NCBI GenBank assembly: GCA_020746835.1
Contig: JAGPNK010000048.1
Coordinates: 1-50,786 of the forward strand
Source of the DNA: Stachybotrys elegans
Taxonomy: Eukaryota > Ascomycota > Sordariomycetes > Hypocreales > Stachybotryaceae
DNA length: 50,786 nt
Direction: 5' to 3'
Positions 1 through 10,718 of this stretch are shown in pieces. Both the position numbers and the translations under genes were made by a program. The notes under the pieces were generated by a model that saw only the letters and a program-made list of their open reading frames with translations, searched no databases and was not told the DNA's origin. Within the stretch, counting starts at the first letter, position 1. Each line of letters opens with the position of its first letter.

Positions 1-204
1 GAAGATGGCTATACGAGCGTGAAGAACAAAGACCTGTGGGAAATGCTTTTAGGGGAGTTTGAGAGGGCCCACCATAATGGCTTGGCCATCCAATTCTGGA
101 GGATCCCGCGAGAATGGAACAAGCTCGCTGATGAAGAGGCAAAGAAGGCTGCCGCAGTGGAGGAAACTAATGATCAATGGATAGACTGCCTGGGCATGGC
201 ATAG
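1..204 (+). CDS. RNase H-like protein, C-terminal end (partial at window edge)
   Basis: The frame is open from base 1 to a TAG at 202-204 and gives the last 67 residues of a protein whose start lies outside the window. The stretch FWRIPREWNKLADEEAKKAA matches the C-terminal end of eukaryotic/fungal RNase H type 1 domains, where the final catalytic Asp sits in an N-x-x-AD-x-x-AK context; here the AD is present. Known role of the family: cleavage of the RNA strand of RNA-DNA hybrids. It could be a cellular RNase H or an RNase H domain from a retroelement; the missing N-terminal part would decide. The GTG at 19 is only an internal Val codon, not a start. Confidence 0.6.
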   Translation, partial: EDGYTSVKNKDLWEMLLGEFERAHHNGLAIQFWRIPREWNKLADEEAKKAAAVEETNDQWIDCLGMA

Positions 205-552
205 TACTGTTGAGCATAATGATAAAATACAATTTTCAAAAATGATGTGCAGGTAGCTTAATACTACATTCATATGGCCTACTACTGGACAATGCCTAAA
301 GGTATTGGAGTAGGATTCAATTTTCAATACCCAGAATTAACCAATCAAAGCCTACGTCACGTCTTGCGTTACTGTCGCGTCTCGTGTTACTTTCGCGTTT
401 TAATCTCGTGGACTTCTTTAAGGGGGCAAGAATATCGTGGTATTTGTCCACACACACACACACACATATACACACTTATACTCTCATTTGCACTATGGAG
501 CCTTTTGTCTATACTGAAAGATATCGGGTCGTGAGATATAAATTATGCGAAT
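205..552. other. Non-coding stretch with CA microsatellite
   Basis: No supported gene. It contains a short (CA)n run at about 449-476 and AT-rich spacer. Confidence 0.5.
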
Positions 553-1115
553 TTGCTTGTACTTCAGACTAGGTTCCTACTCATCTTCGTACAAGACACC
601 GGTACCTTCCCTATTCACACCGACAAGCTATTGCAGATGCAATTGCAAAATTGCCAAACATACACCGTAACCAAGCCAACCTCCTCGATTTCCCCGTTTC
701 CACCACCCCATACAGCCCCAATACCACATTTATCCACCCCCCCCTCCCCCCCCCCCAAAACCGACGGGCTCAAATGTCGGCAATGTTCATACATTGTTAG
801 GCACAAGAAGACCATAAAGCAATTCTGCCGTAATAGTCACCAAAGGCAAAACACCAGTAGACCTGGTCGGCCAAGGTTCAATAGCAAGGAGTCTGTAACC
901 GACAAGCCAAGTGTTTCCTTGGAGTTACCATGAAAAAAAAATATATATACATCCAATACCAACGATTCTTTCTATCACGTACAGCAAGTGGTTGTTTGAA
1001 GTCAGTCGGAGAACAATTACTTGCAAAAGTAATAGAACGGATTCAGGCCTACCTCTACAGGCAAGAACTACTCCTCAACAACAACAGAAAACACATCGAC
1101 ATATCCAAGATATGA
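553..1115 (+). pseudogene. Relic of a fungal Cys/His zinc-binding protein (DUF3505-like)
   Basis: A frame from 553 to 933 encodes a Pro-rich segment and then a C-x2-C-x-Y...C-x3-H pattern (CRQCSYIVRHKKTI, then C..NSH) followed by GRP. That order is seen in the large fungal family annotated DUF3505 / orsellinic-acid cluster protein D. The expected continuation, QRFF plus a hydrophobic stretch, is in another frame at about 950-1000 (ORF 930-1115), so a frameshift lies near 905-950. A poly-C tract (about 738-757) sits inside. No intact protein can be read. Family assignment is from memory of the motif and is tentative; that it is broken is seen directly. Confidence 0.4.
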
Positions 1116-1169
1116 TCAAACGCCACGAAGAGCACATCAATGCCCTGAATCAGAACCACAATATAGTTT

Positions 1170-2150
1170 TGGATGGATATTGACAGTGAATTAGATGGCA
1201 ATGGTCCCAACGGCGACATCATGATGCCACGCCGGCGGAACTCGACCATGGATCCTATGACGAGCATTACCTAGACGCGGACGACGCGACAGCGGTCAAG
1301 TCTGCGAGTGTCCATATAGGAGAATTCAAGATTCTTCACGGATCAGGGGCCAGCAGGTTGAAGCGTGAGCATGCCGAGAAAAGCAGAACAGTTCACATAC
1401 AAAATAAACTAATGTATGCCCTAGCGGAGGAATTTATAGCACGAACAATGGCGGCAGATTTCGACGCCGCCCAGGCGCTAGATATGCTTCAGCATGGATA
1501 TACGATAGATTACGGACGACAATCGGCCGGGTCTGAACCTGCGAGTACGACCGACGAATACTATCCAACCTTCCACCTGGATATGATCAGTGTTGTTGGC
1601 AAGCCTCTACATGCAATCACGAACCAAAGCTTCTTCTTCGACAATGTTACATTCACCCAACAGCACTGGGCGGCCCCTTATAGCTCCACGCATGCCATCA
1701 GTATTCTGCCGTTCGAGCTCACAAATCGCACGTTCCGCTTGGCCACCGGGCCGTCGCATGAGTTATGGTTCATCGTGATGCATCTGACCCAGCCGGAAGT
1801 ATTCGAACTACTCGAGCCGCATACGACGCGTCGGTCGGCCCCAAGGACAGACAGATAATAGAGCCGCTTGAGAAGGCACCGTGCAGAGAATTGGCCAAGC
1901 TATATCGAGGATATCTTCTTTGATGGCGCACTGCTGGGAGAGGACCTTGGGAGAGCGCCGATCACAAAACATCATATTTGAGAAGTGGTCTATGTTTCAG
2001 GAGTTCACGGAGCGATGGCACATATTTTCAGATGTATATGCACATGATTCGTTCTGGGTCGACCATCAGTCGGCATTTCACGCATACGATCACGGTGCCT
2101 TGATGCTGGTCGAGTTAGGAACACAAACCCTCATGGGTATGTACAAAACT
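1170..2150 (+). pseudogene. Decayed multi-frame gene relic, unknown fungal family
   Basis: Coding-like sequence continues through several frames. One frame runs from about 1253 to 1858 (acidic DEHYLDADD, later NKLMYALAEEFIARTM and HELWFIVMH). A second frame around 1888-1950 reads ENWPSYIEDIFFDGALLGED, and a third (1881-2140) carries FQEFTERWHIFSDVYAHDSF and FHAYDHGA. The pieces follow one another in order as one ancestral protein interrupted by stops at about 1855-1860 and by frameshifts. I do not recognise a functional domain. Cytosolic versus secreted cannot be told. The 3' side abuts the convergent BTB gene ending at 2156. Confidence 0.45.
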
Positions 2151-2155
2151 CTCAT

Positions 2156-3505
2156 TTACCCCTCCGTCCACGTCGAAGGAAGGGGGAAAAAATGCCATGC
2201 TATCAAATACTTCTGTCCTGACAGGAGGTCATTTATCTTGTTTTCCACGGTACACTGATGCGGGGTGTATGTGTGGTTAGAGCTATACCACACCGGCGAA
2301 TGGAAATCCAGCATAACTCTTTTCACATCAGCAATGCTCATCCTCTCCCATGGATTAGTTAACTTATCCATCCGGAGTCCATTTTCGTGCATCTGTCTAA
2401 GTAGTGAGCTCAAAAGCATAGATGAGCACTCTGCTTTGCAGCCCTCTTTTCCAGCCAGGAGTCTGTCGACTAAATCGTAAAGCCCATTATACAGCTTATC
2501 AATTATTTTCCTTCGTTCCAAGTTAATATGTTCTAAGGCAATTATTAGATGAGCTTCCTGATTCCACGGGAGGAAAGGTAGCCAGGACGTACCTAGAGTC
2601 GACAATGGTATCGGTAAGTCTGTCTCGATAATACCGCTAGAATTCTGCACAGCCATGGTTGCCATTGATGTCCATATACGCCTGTTGGAAAAGACTTGGG
2701 AAATAAACATCCAAGTAATGGAATCATCCCCGAACTGAGTTGGTAGCTTCGTGCTCAGTCTGGCGATCCGTATATCCACAACAAATGCCACTACTTCATG
2801 ACATAGATAATAATTGACAATAATAGCCATCTGTTTTAGCTTTTCAAGTGTGACCAGTTTAGGAACGTCGCGGTTATGGCCATGTATGATATTAAGCATA
2901 ATGAAGAAGCAGCGAGCATCCCATTCAGATGCCTGGATCTCATAGAGGCCACAAGAATTCCGAATCGATTCCTTGTATGGACCTTGTATCATTGTTCGAA
3001 ACACGTTCGAAGCTAGACTCAAGTGCTTGGGCGACACTCGGAATGAAACTGTAGTAGCGCTGCCATCGCCATGAAATGGGGACAGTAGACTCAGGTCATT
3101 CCAATGTCGTATGATCACTGAGGACCCAGGGGATGGCTTTTGGTGTTCTTTCTTAGCAATGGGACTAGCCGCTCCTCGTACCGACTCGACGTTGAATGCA
3201 GAGGTAGCCTCAGGAGTAGGCACATTGGTCTGTTCTGTCACACACATCTGCCGAGGATGATTTTCCGATTCAATGATCAGCCCAAATGATCCATCCTCTT
3301 CCTGATTCTCCTGCTTCTCCCATTTCTTGTTCTTCTGCTTCTTCTTGTTCCTATCTTCTTCTAAACATCCAGACTTATGTATATTAGGAAGGGATAGAAT
3401 CAACTCGGTGTCGCCGTTCGGATCAAGTTCACACAAAGATGCCGGCATGCTTTCAGGAATAAATCGCTTTGCATCTGATGCAAATTGGTGAGATGTCTCA
3501 TGCAA
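2156..3505 (-). CDS. BTB/POZ-like domain protein (449 aa)
   Basis: A single uninterrupted minus-strand frame runs from ATG at 3505 to a stop at 2156. The first 120 residues are low complexity with a Lys-rich patch (KKKQKNKKWEK), followed at about 140-240 by a fungal BTB-like core: a sheet-forming start, V-S-F-R-V-S-P-K-H-L, LASNVFRTMI, then a substrate-binding style helix (WDARCFFIMLNIIHGH) and KLKQMAIIVNYYLC. This ordering is typical of the many fungal BTB proteins, whose family role is protein-protein interaction, sometimes as a Cullin-3 adaptor; most of these fungal copies are uncharacterised. No signal peptide or membrane segment is evident. It is convergent with the relic on its left and has no neighbour within 2.4 kb upstream. 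Two other BTB genes lie in the window. Confidence 0.7.
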   Translation of the reverse strand: MHETSHQFASDAKRFIPESMPASLCELDPNGDTELILSLPNIHKSGCLEEDRNKKKQKNKKWEKQENQEEDGSFGLIIESENHPRQMCVTEQTNVPTPEATSAFNVESVRGAASPIAKKEHQKPSPGSSVIIRHWNDLSLLSPFHGDGSATTVSFRVSPKHLSLASNVFRTMIQGPYKESIRNSCGLYEIQASEWDARCFFIMLNIIHGHNRDVPKLVTLEKLKQMAIIVNYYLCHEVVAFVVDIRIARLSTKLPTQFGDDSITWMFISQVFSNRRIWTSMATMAVQNSSGIIETDLPIPLSTLGTSWLPFLPWNQEAHLIIALEHINLERRKIIDKLYNGLYDLVDRLLAGKEGCKAECSSMLLSSLLRQMHENGLRMDKLTNPWERMSIADVKRVMLDFHSPVWYSSNHTYTPHQCTVENKINDLLSGQKYLIAWHFFPLPSTWTEG

Positions 3506-6005
3506 GCCAATTGAAAGAAAGCCCTGTTTATATGGCTGATCTCGTGGCTGCCCACTAACCTCTTGCAGTATAAATGCAGCTACTTACCCATCGTGAGCTA
3601 GTGCTGATACCCTATAGTGACGCCATGCTAATGCTAAGCTGCGGCTAGCTCGGCTGCACTGTAAATTTTTGGATTTGCCATTCTAGCTTCAGCCACAGCG
3701 TCACATGTGCACCATCCACCAACGTATTTGGTGAACGTTCTTTCTTTCGCATCTTAATGCATAGCACTCGTATGGGGTGCTACTGACCTGGGGATTTATC
3801 TGGTCCATCGCCTCATCAACCCCAAAAGGCCTCTGATAGTGAAGAGGTTGACCCTGGAAACGCTTACCCTGCGAGGCTTGCGAGCTGTTGATGGAGCTTC
3901 TGTGATTATCTCGACTCAGCGTGGCACTGCTAGTGTAAATTCACAGACGAAACTTCCACTCATTCACATTTGCGGGAACATCCTAAAAAGAGTTTCACCA
4001 GGTTTTACTAATCGAATTAACGAATGGACTGCATATCTTTTTCGGCATGGCGCCTTTAAATCTTATTCAGCGGTTTGCGGCTCTTGCCACTAAGGCGTCT
4101 ACGAGGTTATGTACCATTTACATCTCCTCGGATGAGCATTCCAGTCAGACATCACGAGATGCGACTGGAAAGAGCAGCCCGCCCCCCCTCCCAACCTCCT
4201 CAAACTCTGAATATCACCTCCAAGAACCACCGCAATGTTTTAGGAGTCATCGGTACGGCCTTAGTGACGATATACTTCTACTGACGCGACCGACTCCTGT
4301 GGCCCAATAGTTTTGAGCGAATGCAGCTACCAGCTATATTCCCTGTCACTACAGCTCAATACTCCTACAGAATTAACTAGCCCCGGAAGTCAATCATGAC
4401 GGTGGGGGTAGCATTATCTTGTGAAGAGAACGATGAGAACAATGTAGGTGACGAATCCACCAAGGACGAAGGCTTCAGGGACGGGGGTTTGAACAAAATA
4501 ACGAATACCAGGCGACGGACTTCGAGGAAATGATGAAGAGCTCTGGGTCTTATACAAAAAGGGATGATCGAGAGCAACAGCCACTGTAGCCTTGAGCATG
4601 AATTCGATCGACTCGACAATACGGCTCATACTCCAAAAGGAGAAGGGCTAACATCAACATTTACCCCGGTGAACCGGATCTTGATGCAGATGCTCATGTT
4701 CTGCTGCTGCATTTATGTCCGTTCAAGTCTAGGTCGTTTCTATGGAGAGTGTATCCTGACATTTGTACCCTAGATGCGTCAGATCATAGGGAAATCCATT
4801 GGGGCAAGTGTAAGTAGCTCTCGGGCCCTGATAGAGATACTCCTTCTGCTGCACCACCGCCGTATTATAGTCGAGCCGATAGAGAATTAGTCTAACCCCT
4901 TCGCAATATCAGCATGATGATAAGGGACGTAACGATGATCGGCGGTGTGGGATGAGAGACAAAATAGGCCTCACTATTGGGTATAAGACTGTAGCAGGCG
5001 CATACCCTCATCCCAAAAATCCACGGTTAATTTATTCATGGCAGCGCCACGATCATTTAAGGAGCGAGAGAATGCATAGATCATCTAGGATGACGTGAAC
5101 TGCAATTGTGTGGCGAGGTGTGAAGGACCTTACACTGCCGGGGATATCGCCTAGCACTTCTTTGCCATTGACTTTCTTGATTTCTACGCCATGGCGATGG
5201 TAATGCCTGTATGAATTGAGCTATGGTGTCAATCATATCCCTTTGAGTGCAGTAGAGCAGCAAGCTTGTCCATGGGTTCATGGCGCTATGGTAAATACCA
5301 GCCCCTAGGCGATGCGTTTCGGTAACAAGCCGAAGCGCCTGCATTTAGTCTCAGCTAGGCGATAAGACAATCAGCCACCAGCGTCCACGAAAACGCCGCC
5401 TCGTAAGCGACCCTTCGGCTAGGATAAAGCGGAATGAGGGCACTAAATGGTGAAAGCCGTGACGCCTGGATTTACATGGTTAAGGGCAGTGCTAGGCTGG
5501 TTCCATCTGCTGCCTGTTAGGCTAGAGCTAGGTAAAGTGTTGCGCCTTCTCCGTCTGTTATTAGACAGCATTTCTTGCGCCTCAATACCAGACACCGGAA
5601 TTCGAGGCTGTCGTAGCATCTAGACCTTATGAAGCTGGTAGCTCCTCGGTCAGGTCCGTGGGAACAGGTTTAAACCCATACACCTAGCATGAATGTTGGG
5701 ACTTTGTCATAGTCTGCTTTCCCAAGAAAATAGAAGTCACTTTTTGGTATTTTTATTGGTTAAAAACCTTGTCTGTGACAAGCCTACCTTACCATCCTCT
5801 AGGGGATAACTCTCGATAGCCAAGTCCTCCTTGTGTGCATGAATCACGCGCTAGATGTATCGTAACTCTAACGTCATTGGCATCATGATTCTATCTGTCC
5901 CGCAATCTGACTTATGGATATAATTGTTCTCCTGTCAATATTTTCCCGTTGCATTCATTCCGTTCTTTTATTACACTATGAATACTCTCATGCTCTGACT
6001 TCATA
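3506..6005. other. Gene-poor spacer with one possible exon relic
   Basis: No intact gene is supported. The listed small frames overlap one another and lack recognisable domains. One open frame at 4602-4817 (plus strand, no ATG) looks coding-like (YPGEPDLDADAHVLLLHLCP) and ends at a good splice donor GTAAGT near 4809; it is reported as a finding. The rest shows nothing I can assign. Confidence 0.4.
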
Positions 6006-6953
6006 ATGCTATCCCTCCCAACTCAATTTCGCTGCTGCGACTGGAACCGTAATTTTAAAACTGACAACGGTCTCTCAAACCATCTTCGGCATAGCGCAGT
6101 ACACCAACGCAAAAAGAGAACTCAGAATGATAATAAACAGCCTCTCCAACCCCCTCGGCCTAATGGGTGCAACATGTGCGAAAAGTCTTTCGCGAACATG
6201 ACTGCATTGAAGCAGCATCAGCAATCGATACGACACCAGCCACTATGCCACATTAACTGTCTAGCAAGTGGACAATGCAAGAAAGAATTTCACTGCCCGT
6301 CGGCGCAGCTGCAACACTTGGAAAGTGGGAGATGTCTGTCGAAGACAACAAAGGCTCAATTAAATGCAGCCATTATAAGGAACGACGTACACGGGATTAT
6401 AACAACTAAAGCTTCAACAAAGTGGCTCCTGGAGGACAACGTGTCTGAGACTTCGACCTCGTCAGTGGGGAGTCCATTGCTCACTCCCACCTCGACTGAA
6501 TTCTCCGACTCCTACCCATTCACGGCGATGCACACACCACTAGGAAGTTCTGATTCAAGTCTTTTAGTCGGCGGACACCCCACCCAAACGCTTGATCCGC
6601 GGTTCGGTATTGCAGTTGGTCGTAAACGATGTCCCATCTGCCCGCCTTCCAAGACCCGCACATTTGCTCCCGGCGCGCTCCAGCAACACTTGTCATCAAG
6701 CGTTCATGCGAGGGTGCATCAAACCTTGGTCCAGAAAATACCTGATGGAGTATCGTTCCATTGCCCACTGGCTCTAGTGGAAGGCAGCAGCGAGACGAAG
6801 CCCCTGAAGCACTTCTCGACTGTGAGCGGTTTAGCACAGCACATCGAGAGCGGTGCTTGCTATGGAGGGAAAGAAACATTGCGTCGTGTGGTGACGCACT
6901 TGCAAAAAGAAATGAAAACCATGGGTCTGGGTGGAGTAAAACTGCTGAATTAA
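6006..6953 (+). CDS. C2H2 zinc-finger protein (315 aa)
   Basis: ATG at 6006, stop at 6951-6953, single exon. Finger-like units are: residues 9-35, an irregular finger with C-C-x-W then H-x-R-H-S-x-x-H; residues 57-77, a regular finger (CNMCEKSFANMTALKQHQQS followed by RH); a Cys-rich region 80-110 with ESGRC; and 206-238, C-P-I-C then LQQHLSSSVHARVH. A second HIESG-C element near residue 280 echoes the first (LESGRC). The middle is Ser/Thr-rich. This spacing is characteristic of ascomycete C2H2 proteins that bind nucleic acid, presumably nuclear, though none of this subgroup has a defined job that I can name. It stands alone: more than 2 kb of spacer lies upstream and 1.5 kb downstream. Confidence 0.75.
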   Translation: MLSLPTQFRCCDWNRNFKTDNGLSNHLRHSAVHQRKKRTQNDNKQPLQPPRPNGCNMCEKSFANMTALKQHQQSIRHQPLCHINCLASGQCKKEFHCPSAQLQHLESGRCLSKTTKAQLNAAIIRNDVHGIITTKASTKWLLEDNVSETSTSSVGSPLLTPTSTEFSDSYPFTAMHTPLGSSDSSLLVGGHPTQTLDPRFGIAVGRKRCPICPPSKTRTFAPGALQQHLSSSVHARVHQTLVQKIPDGVSFHCPLALVEGSSETKPLKHFSTVSGLAQHIESGACYGGKETLRRVVTHLQKEMKTMGLGGVKLLN

Positions 6954-8515
6954 GGTTCGGATTTCAGATTAGTTGGGGTTTGGGTTTGTAGCTAACGAAA
7001 TTTATATGCCCCTAACGTGGTTTGCCTTCTTCTGTAGAATACAGTTTAGCCACAGCAAGTGACTTTCGGGCGATATCGGGCTAACAAATGAGCCATAAGG
7101 GAGGCGGAGATATTCATGACGTAGTCACCATACCTATAGGAGAAATCAGGTACAGTTAGAGTTTAGAAATTGGTGTGAGCCATTTCAACTAAGTTCGGTA
7201 GCGTCTATGATGAGCTCGAGATATATCATCCTTATCCTCTATTAATACGCCGATGATACTGGTTTTCTTTCATTGGCGTTATGTTCAACCGTTCGGGTAA
7301 CGTCAGGGTCTCTTTAGAAGCCGAACTCAAGCATTAATCTAACTTGGTTATCAGAACCGCTGTGCATCCACAAGTATAAGGCAGAACCTGCGTGCTCTAG
7401 TCACTGTGCCAACGACACTTTTTTTAGTGGGATCCTCTATTTAGAGCGGAAATGTTGACCAGCTGTCACGTCGCGTCGCGCGACAGCGCAGACTAGAGAG
7501 CGCATGTCGTCTGTTAACTATCCCATTTCCCGCTAAGATTAATCGACGTTTGTCAAAGGCTGTTTATCATTAGTGTTATTCATTAGATCATGGCCAGTCT
7601 TGAGTCGGAGGCAACTAAAAATCTTCTTGATCCCAATCTCGTTTGTTACGTCTCCCCGGTCTCAAACTATTGGTCGCTGTCATGCTTTGGATTATCGTGC
7701 GCTATGACGGCACAGGAACAGACATAGGCGCTGGACATCCACTTCTGGAGTTAATGGTTCGGCGTTTGCATCAAGGAACGAGTCCTGAACAACTAGCTGG
7801 CACGACCTAGCTCATGAACCAAATTTAGCACTTACACAAAAAGCCGGGAATGGATCTACGGCGTCATTCTTCCTTTTCTATACGCTATCTTCCTATAAAG
7901 ATTAGCAGAAAGAGCAAGTACCTAGCTTTTATTGGCCAAAACCCCAGTCTGTGACCTGGGAGGAGCCTTATCACAATCAAAAGTCTGGCTCCACCGGGGC
8001 GCATAATAATGTCAGCAACCAATATCCAGTAATGGCTCCCCCGTCGAAAAGGTAGGGCACTTCACTGTAAGTATCACAATAGGTTTACATACCCGTCTCC
8101 CACCACTCATAAAAATCAGGGCTTTGTTACGACTGATAATCGCTTAAAGCCACGTGAGCCGGCATGCGATATTCCTCTTGATGTTGTCTGGATTTATGTA
8201 CAGTAGCTGTGTTCTGTTAAGCTCAGCGGTTGGAACGATTGGCGCAAATAGTCGAGCATGGATGAACCACCTGACAACGAAGTGTATCACCAACAGCCAA
8301 GTGGGCATTGCCCCCTCTCCACCACGACCTCTAACGAGATAACTAGGTGTAGAGTCATCGACAAGAAAGCCGTGCAGTTCCGCGTTGACCAAATGTGGGT
8401 ATCATGGGCTCAGTGAAGCCTTTCCATTTACACCAAGCACGGGAAAAGCTTGATACCTGTTGCGACACGATATAACTCAACCTTCTATGTTGACGCCTAG
8501 AATCATAGGAAGGAA
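6954..8515. other. Spacer, no gene seen
   Basis: Small frames on both strands lack domains and conserved splice structure. Nothing is supported here; some may be remote 5' remnant of the adenosine deaminase relic that follows. Confidence 0.4.
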
Positions 8516-8964
8516 ATGACCCACTGTGTTGGTCAGCATGCCTACCACACAGGATCTCATCACAGTGATTCCACTGTCCCGGTATCGAATTACTGCGCAG
8601 CAACTGCCCTAACAGCAGTACCCAAGTCTGCTTCGGACAACGGAACACTCTTCAGGTATGTATCGATGTGTACTTTCATCTCTGATTGGAGGATTGGTCA
8701 ATGAGACAGCGATGCTGACCAGCCATCAGGTCTTCGCTCTCGCATGACTTTTACCAAGTCATGGTCGGCAAGGCAGATATGGACCTGTACGGCTGGAAGC
8801 AGCTCATCATGTGGAGCATAGAGCACGCATGTGTCGATGAGGCTGAACGCCGGGAGCTGCAAGCAATGTGGGAGTCACAGTGGAAGTTCTTCTTAGAGAA
8901 TATCATGAAGATTTACGGGAGTGATGACAAGAGCCGAAACGGGGCGTATAACACCTGCCCTTGA
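8516..8964 (+). pseudogene. ADGF/CECR1-type adenosine deaminase, C-terminal remnant (two exons)
   Basis: Joining 8516-8655 to 8730-8964 removes a 74-nt GTATGT...CAG intron with a GCTGAC branch-like site and yields SDNGTLFR, then SSLSHDFYQVMVGK, then LYGWKQLIMWSIEHAC. The adjacent Ser-Asp (SDN-G) followed by SHDFYQ-x-MVG and a W-x-x-L...WS-x-EH-(S/A)-C helix is the C-terminal signature of secreted adenosine deaminase growth-factor family enzymes (adenosine to inosine). The stop is at 8962-8964. Upstream, the catalytic His/Glu motifs of the family cannot be found, and this remnant (about 125 residues) compares with a usual length above 450. It is therefore a 5'-truncated relic. The TGA end looks natural. 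Confidence 0.6.
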
Positions 8965-10718
8965 TCCCCGGGTCTGTCCATGCCATGCTGGTCGCAAATT
9001 CACAGCCGCATAACATATAGTCATTATGAAATCTGTGACACTGTCACGATTTCTGTCTCATCTGTCGTCGCGCGATAAACTACTGCTAGAATTCCCGCCG
9101 CATGCAAACCTATCACTGAGGTGATGGCTGGTCTCCCCGCCAGAAGTATATAGTTGGTTGGATATATCGTGGCAAACAAACCCGAAACTAGAAGCAGGTC
9201 AACTCTTGCTAACCACTCTCGCTTTAAAAGTTCGATTACTTTGCTGATACAGGACCTATTCTCATTTCGCTGCCCTCTCAATCGTTCTGGATACCGAGAG
9301 TTTAGCGATGGCTATTGGCAATAACGCACCGTATTGTCCCACAGTGCGTACATCCTAAGCAGCCATCGCTCGGTTGCCAGTAAGCTTGATTGCGGAGGAA
9401 TAAGGAACTCTCTTCGCAAATACAAATTAATTGAATGTATTTGCGATATGGATATTGAGCAAATTCTGGAGGACTTGAAAACGCTGGAGTGGGTAAAACG
9501 ACATCGTCTGCCCAGTAGCCAATTCTAGCCTCTGGTTAGGGTTATGCGCTTGACTGTCGAAATAGCTTTACAGTAGGCAACCGGCCAATACTGAATGGCG
9601 GTGAATTTGGACCACGAAGACTGTAACACGGTAATGTCAGTGAAGGATCACGAAGCCGTTGCTTGTGATTATATGCCCTTGCAGGCCTTCCTTTCTTGGT
9701 GATTCATAAGAGGCATCATTTTGTATTAGTATCAACAAACAATAACTAGAAATAGATAGTCTCTGTGATTGCCTATCATTCAGTTCTATCTATGCTCTGC
9801 TGTTTCCTTCTCTGATGTCTTCTGAGAAACCGAGTAATAGATTTAATTTGTATTTCCAGTTCCTTGTCATCCCATTGATTGGGTGTGATCCTTTGAGAAA
9901 TCCTACTGGATTCGCTTGATACAACGGCCTCCTGGAAAGCTTAGAGCGATCTTCAATTCTTACAATCTAAAACATCTCCTTGGGCGTATGCCTCATGGTA
10001 GAAAACGTACTAGCATGGCAGGCCGCGGGGGAATTGTCATTCTTTGCCGGAACGACAGTGCTTTGGACGACAGGCGCAGGAGACTGACCAGGAGCGCCGC
10101 ATCGGAACGATTCCGAGGTAGGAGACGAGTCTTCGGGCAGGGAGCGCCAGTGCAATGACCGCAATTATAATCCAGTTGATTGTTAGGCTGCGAAGACTAC
10201 CAGTCTTAGCTATGCTGGACATCTCGAATGACAAGAAGCGTACACAAACAATACAAAAAATGATGCTAAATACTATCAATACCGCCTGTAGCAATATAGA
10301 AGAGAATTTGCTTCTCCGACGTTAATAATTCGACGATATAAGGAAGGGAACGCTGTACAAGATGCAGTCTCGAAGGTGAAATCGAGTTGGTGCTGACACT
10401 CATCAATCACAAGCTCCACCTTGGCTAATATGAACCCAGTCCAGCTTCCACCCCCCGCGAAACTGCGCGTTGACCCAGACCCCCAACATGGTAATATATG
10501 CTGCCGGTTCATCTGCATTTAGGATCTCTGGATCAGCATCTGCCACGGTCGACCACGTCGCTGTGTCGCTTATCTTCGTCGGCGCCCTCACAGATTTCTT
10601 GAGCCGATTTAGGCTTAGCTCGGGTCCACAATCCCGCCACCCGCGACGCGTTAGGTCAGCGAACTGGGCAAGGCTAAACGTGATTCCGAAGCGAGGCTGC
10701 CCATCTACATCAACAGCC
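8965..10718. other. Spacer upstream of the BAH-PHD gene, no gene seen
   Basis: Overlapping small frames (for example around 9334-9528 and 9916-10164) show no domain. Part of 10400-10718 will be the promoter and 5' leader of the gene starting at 10719. Confidence 0.4.
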
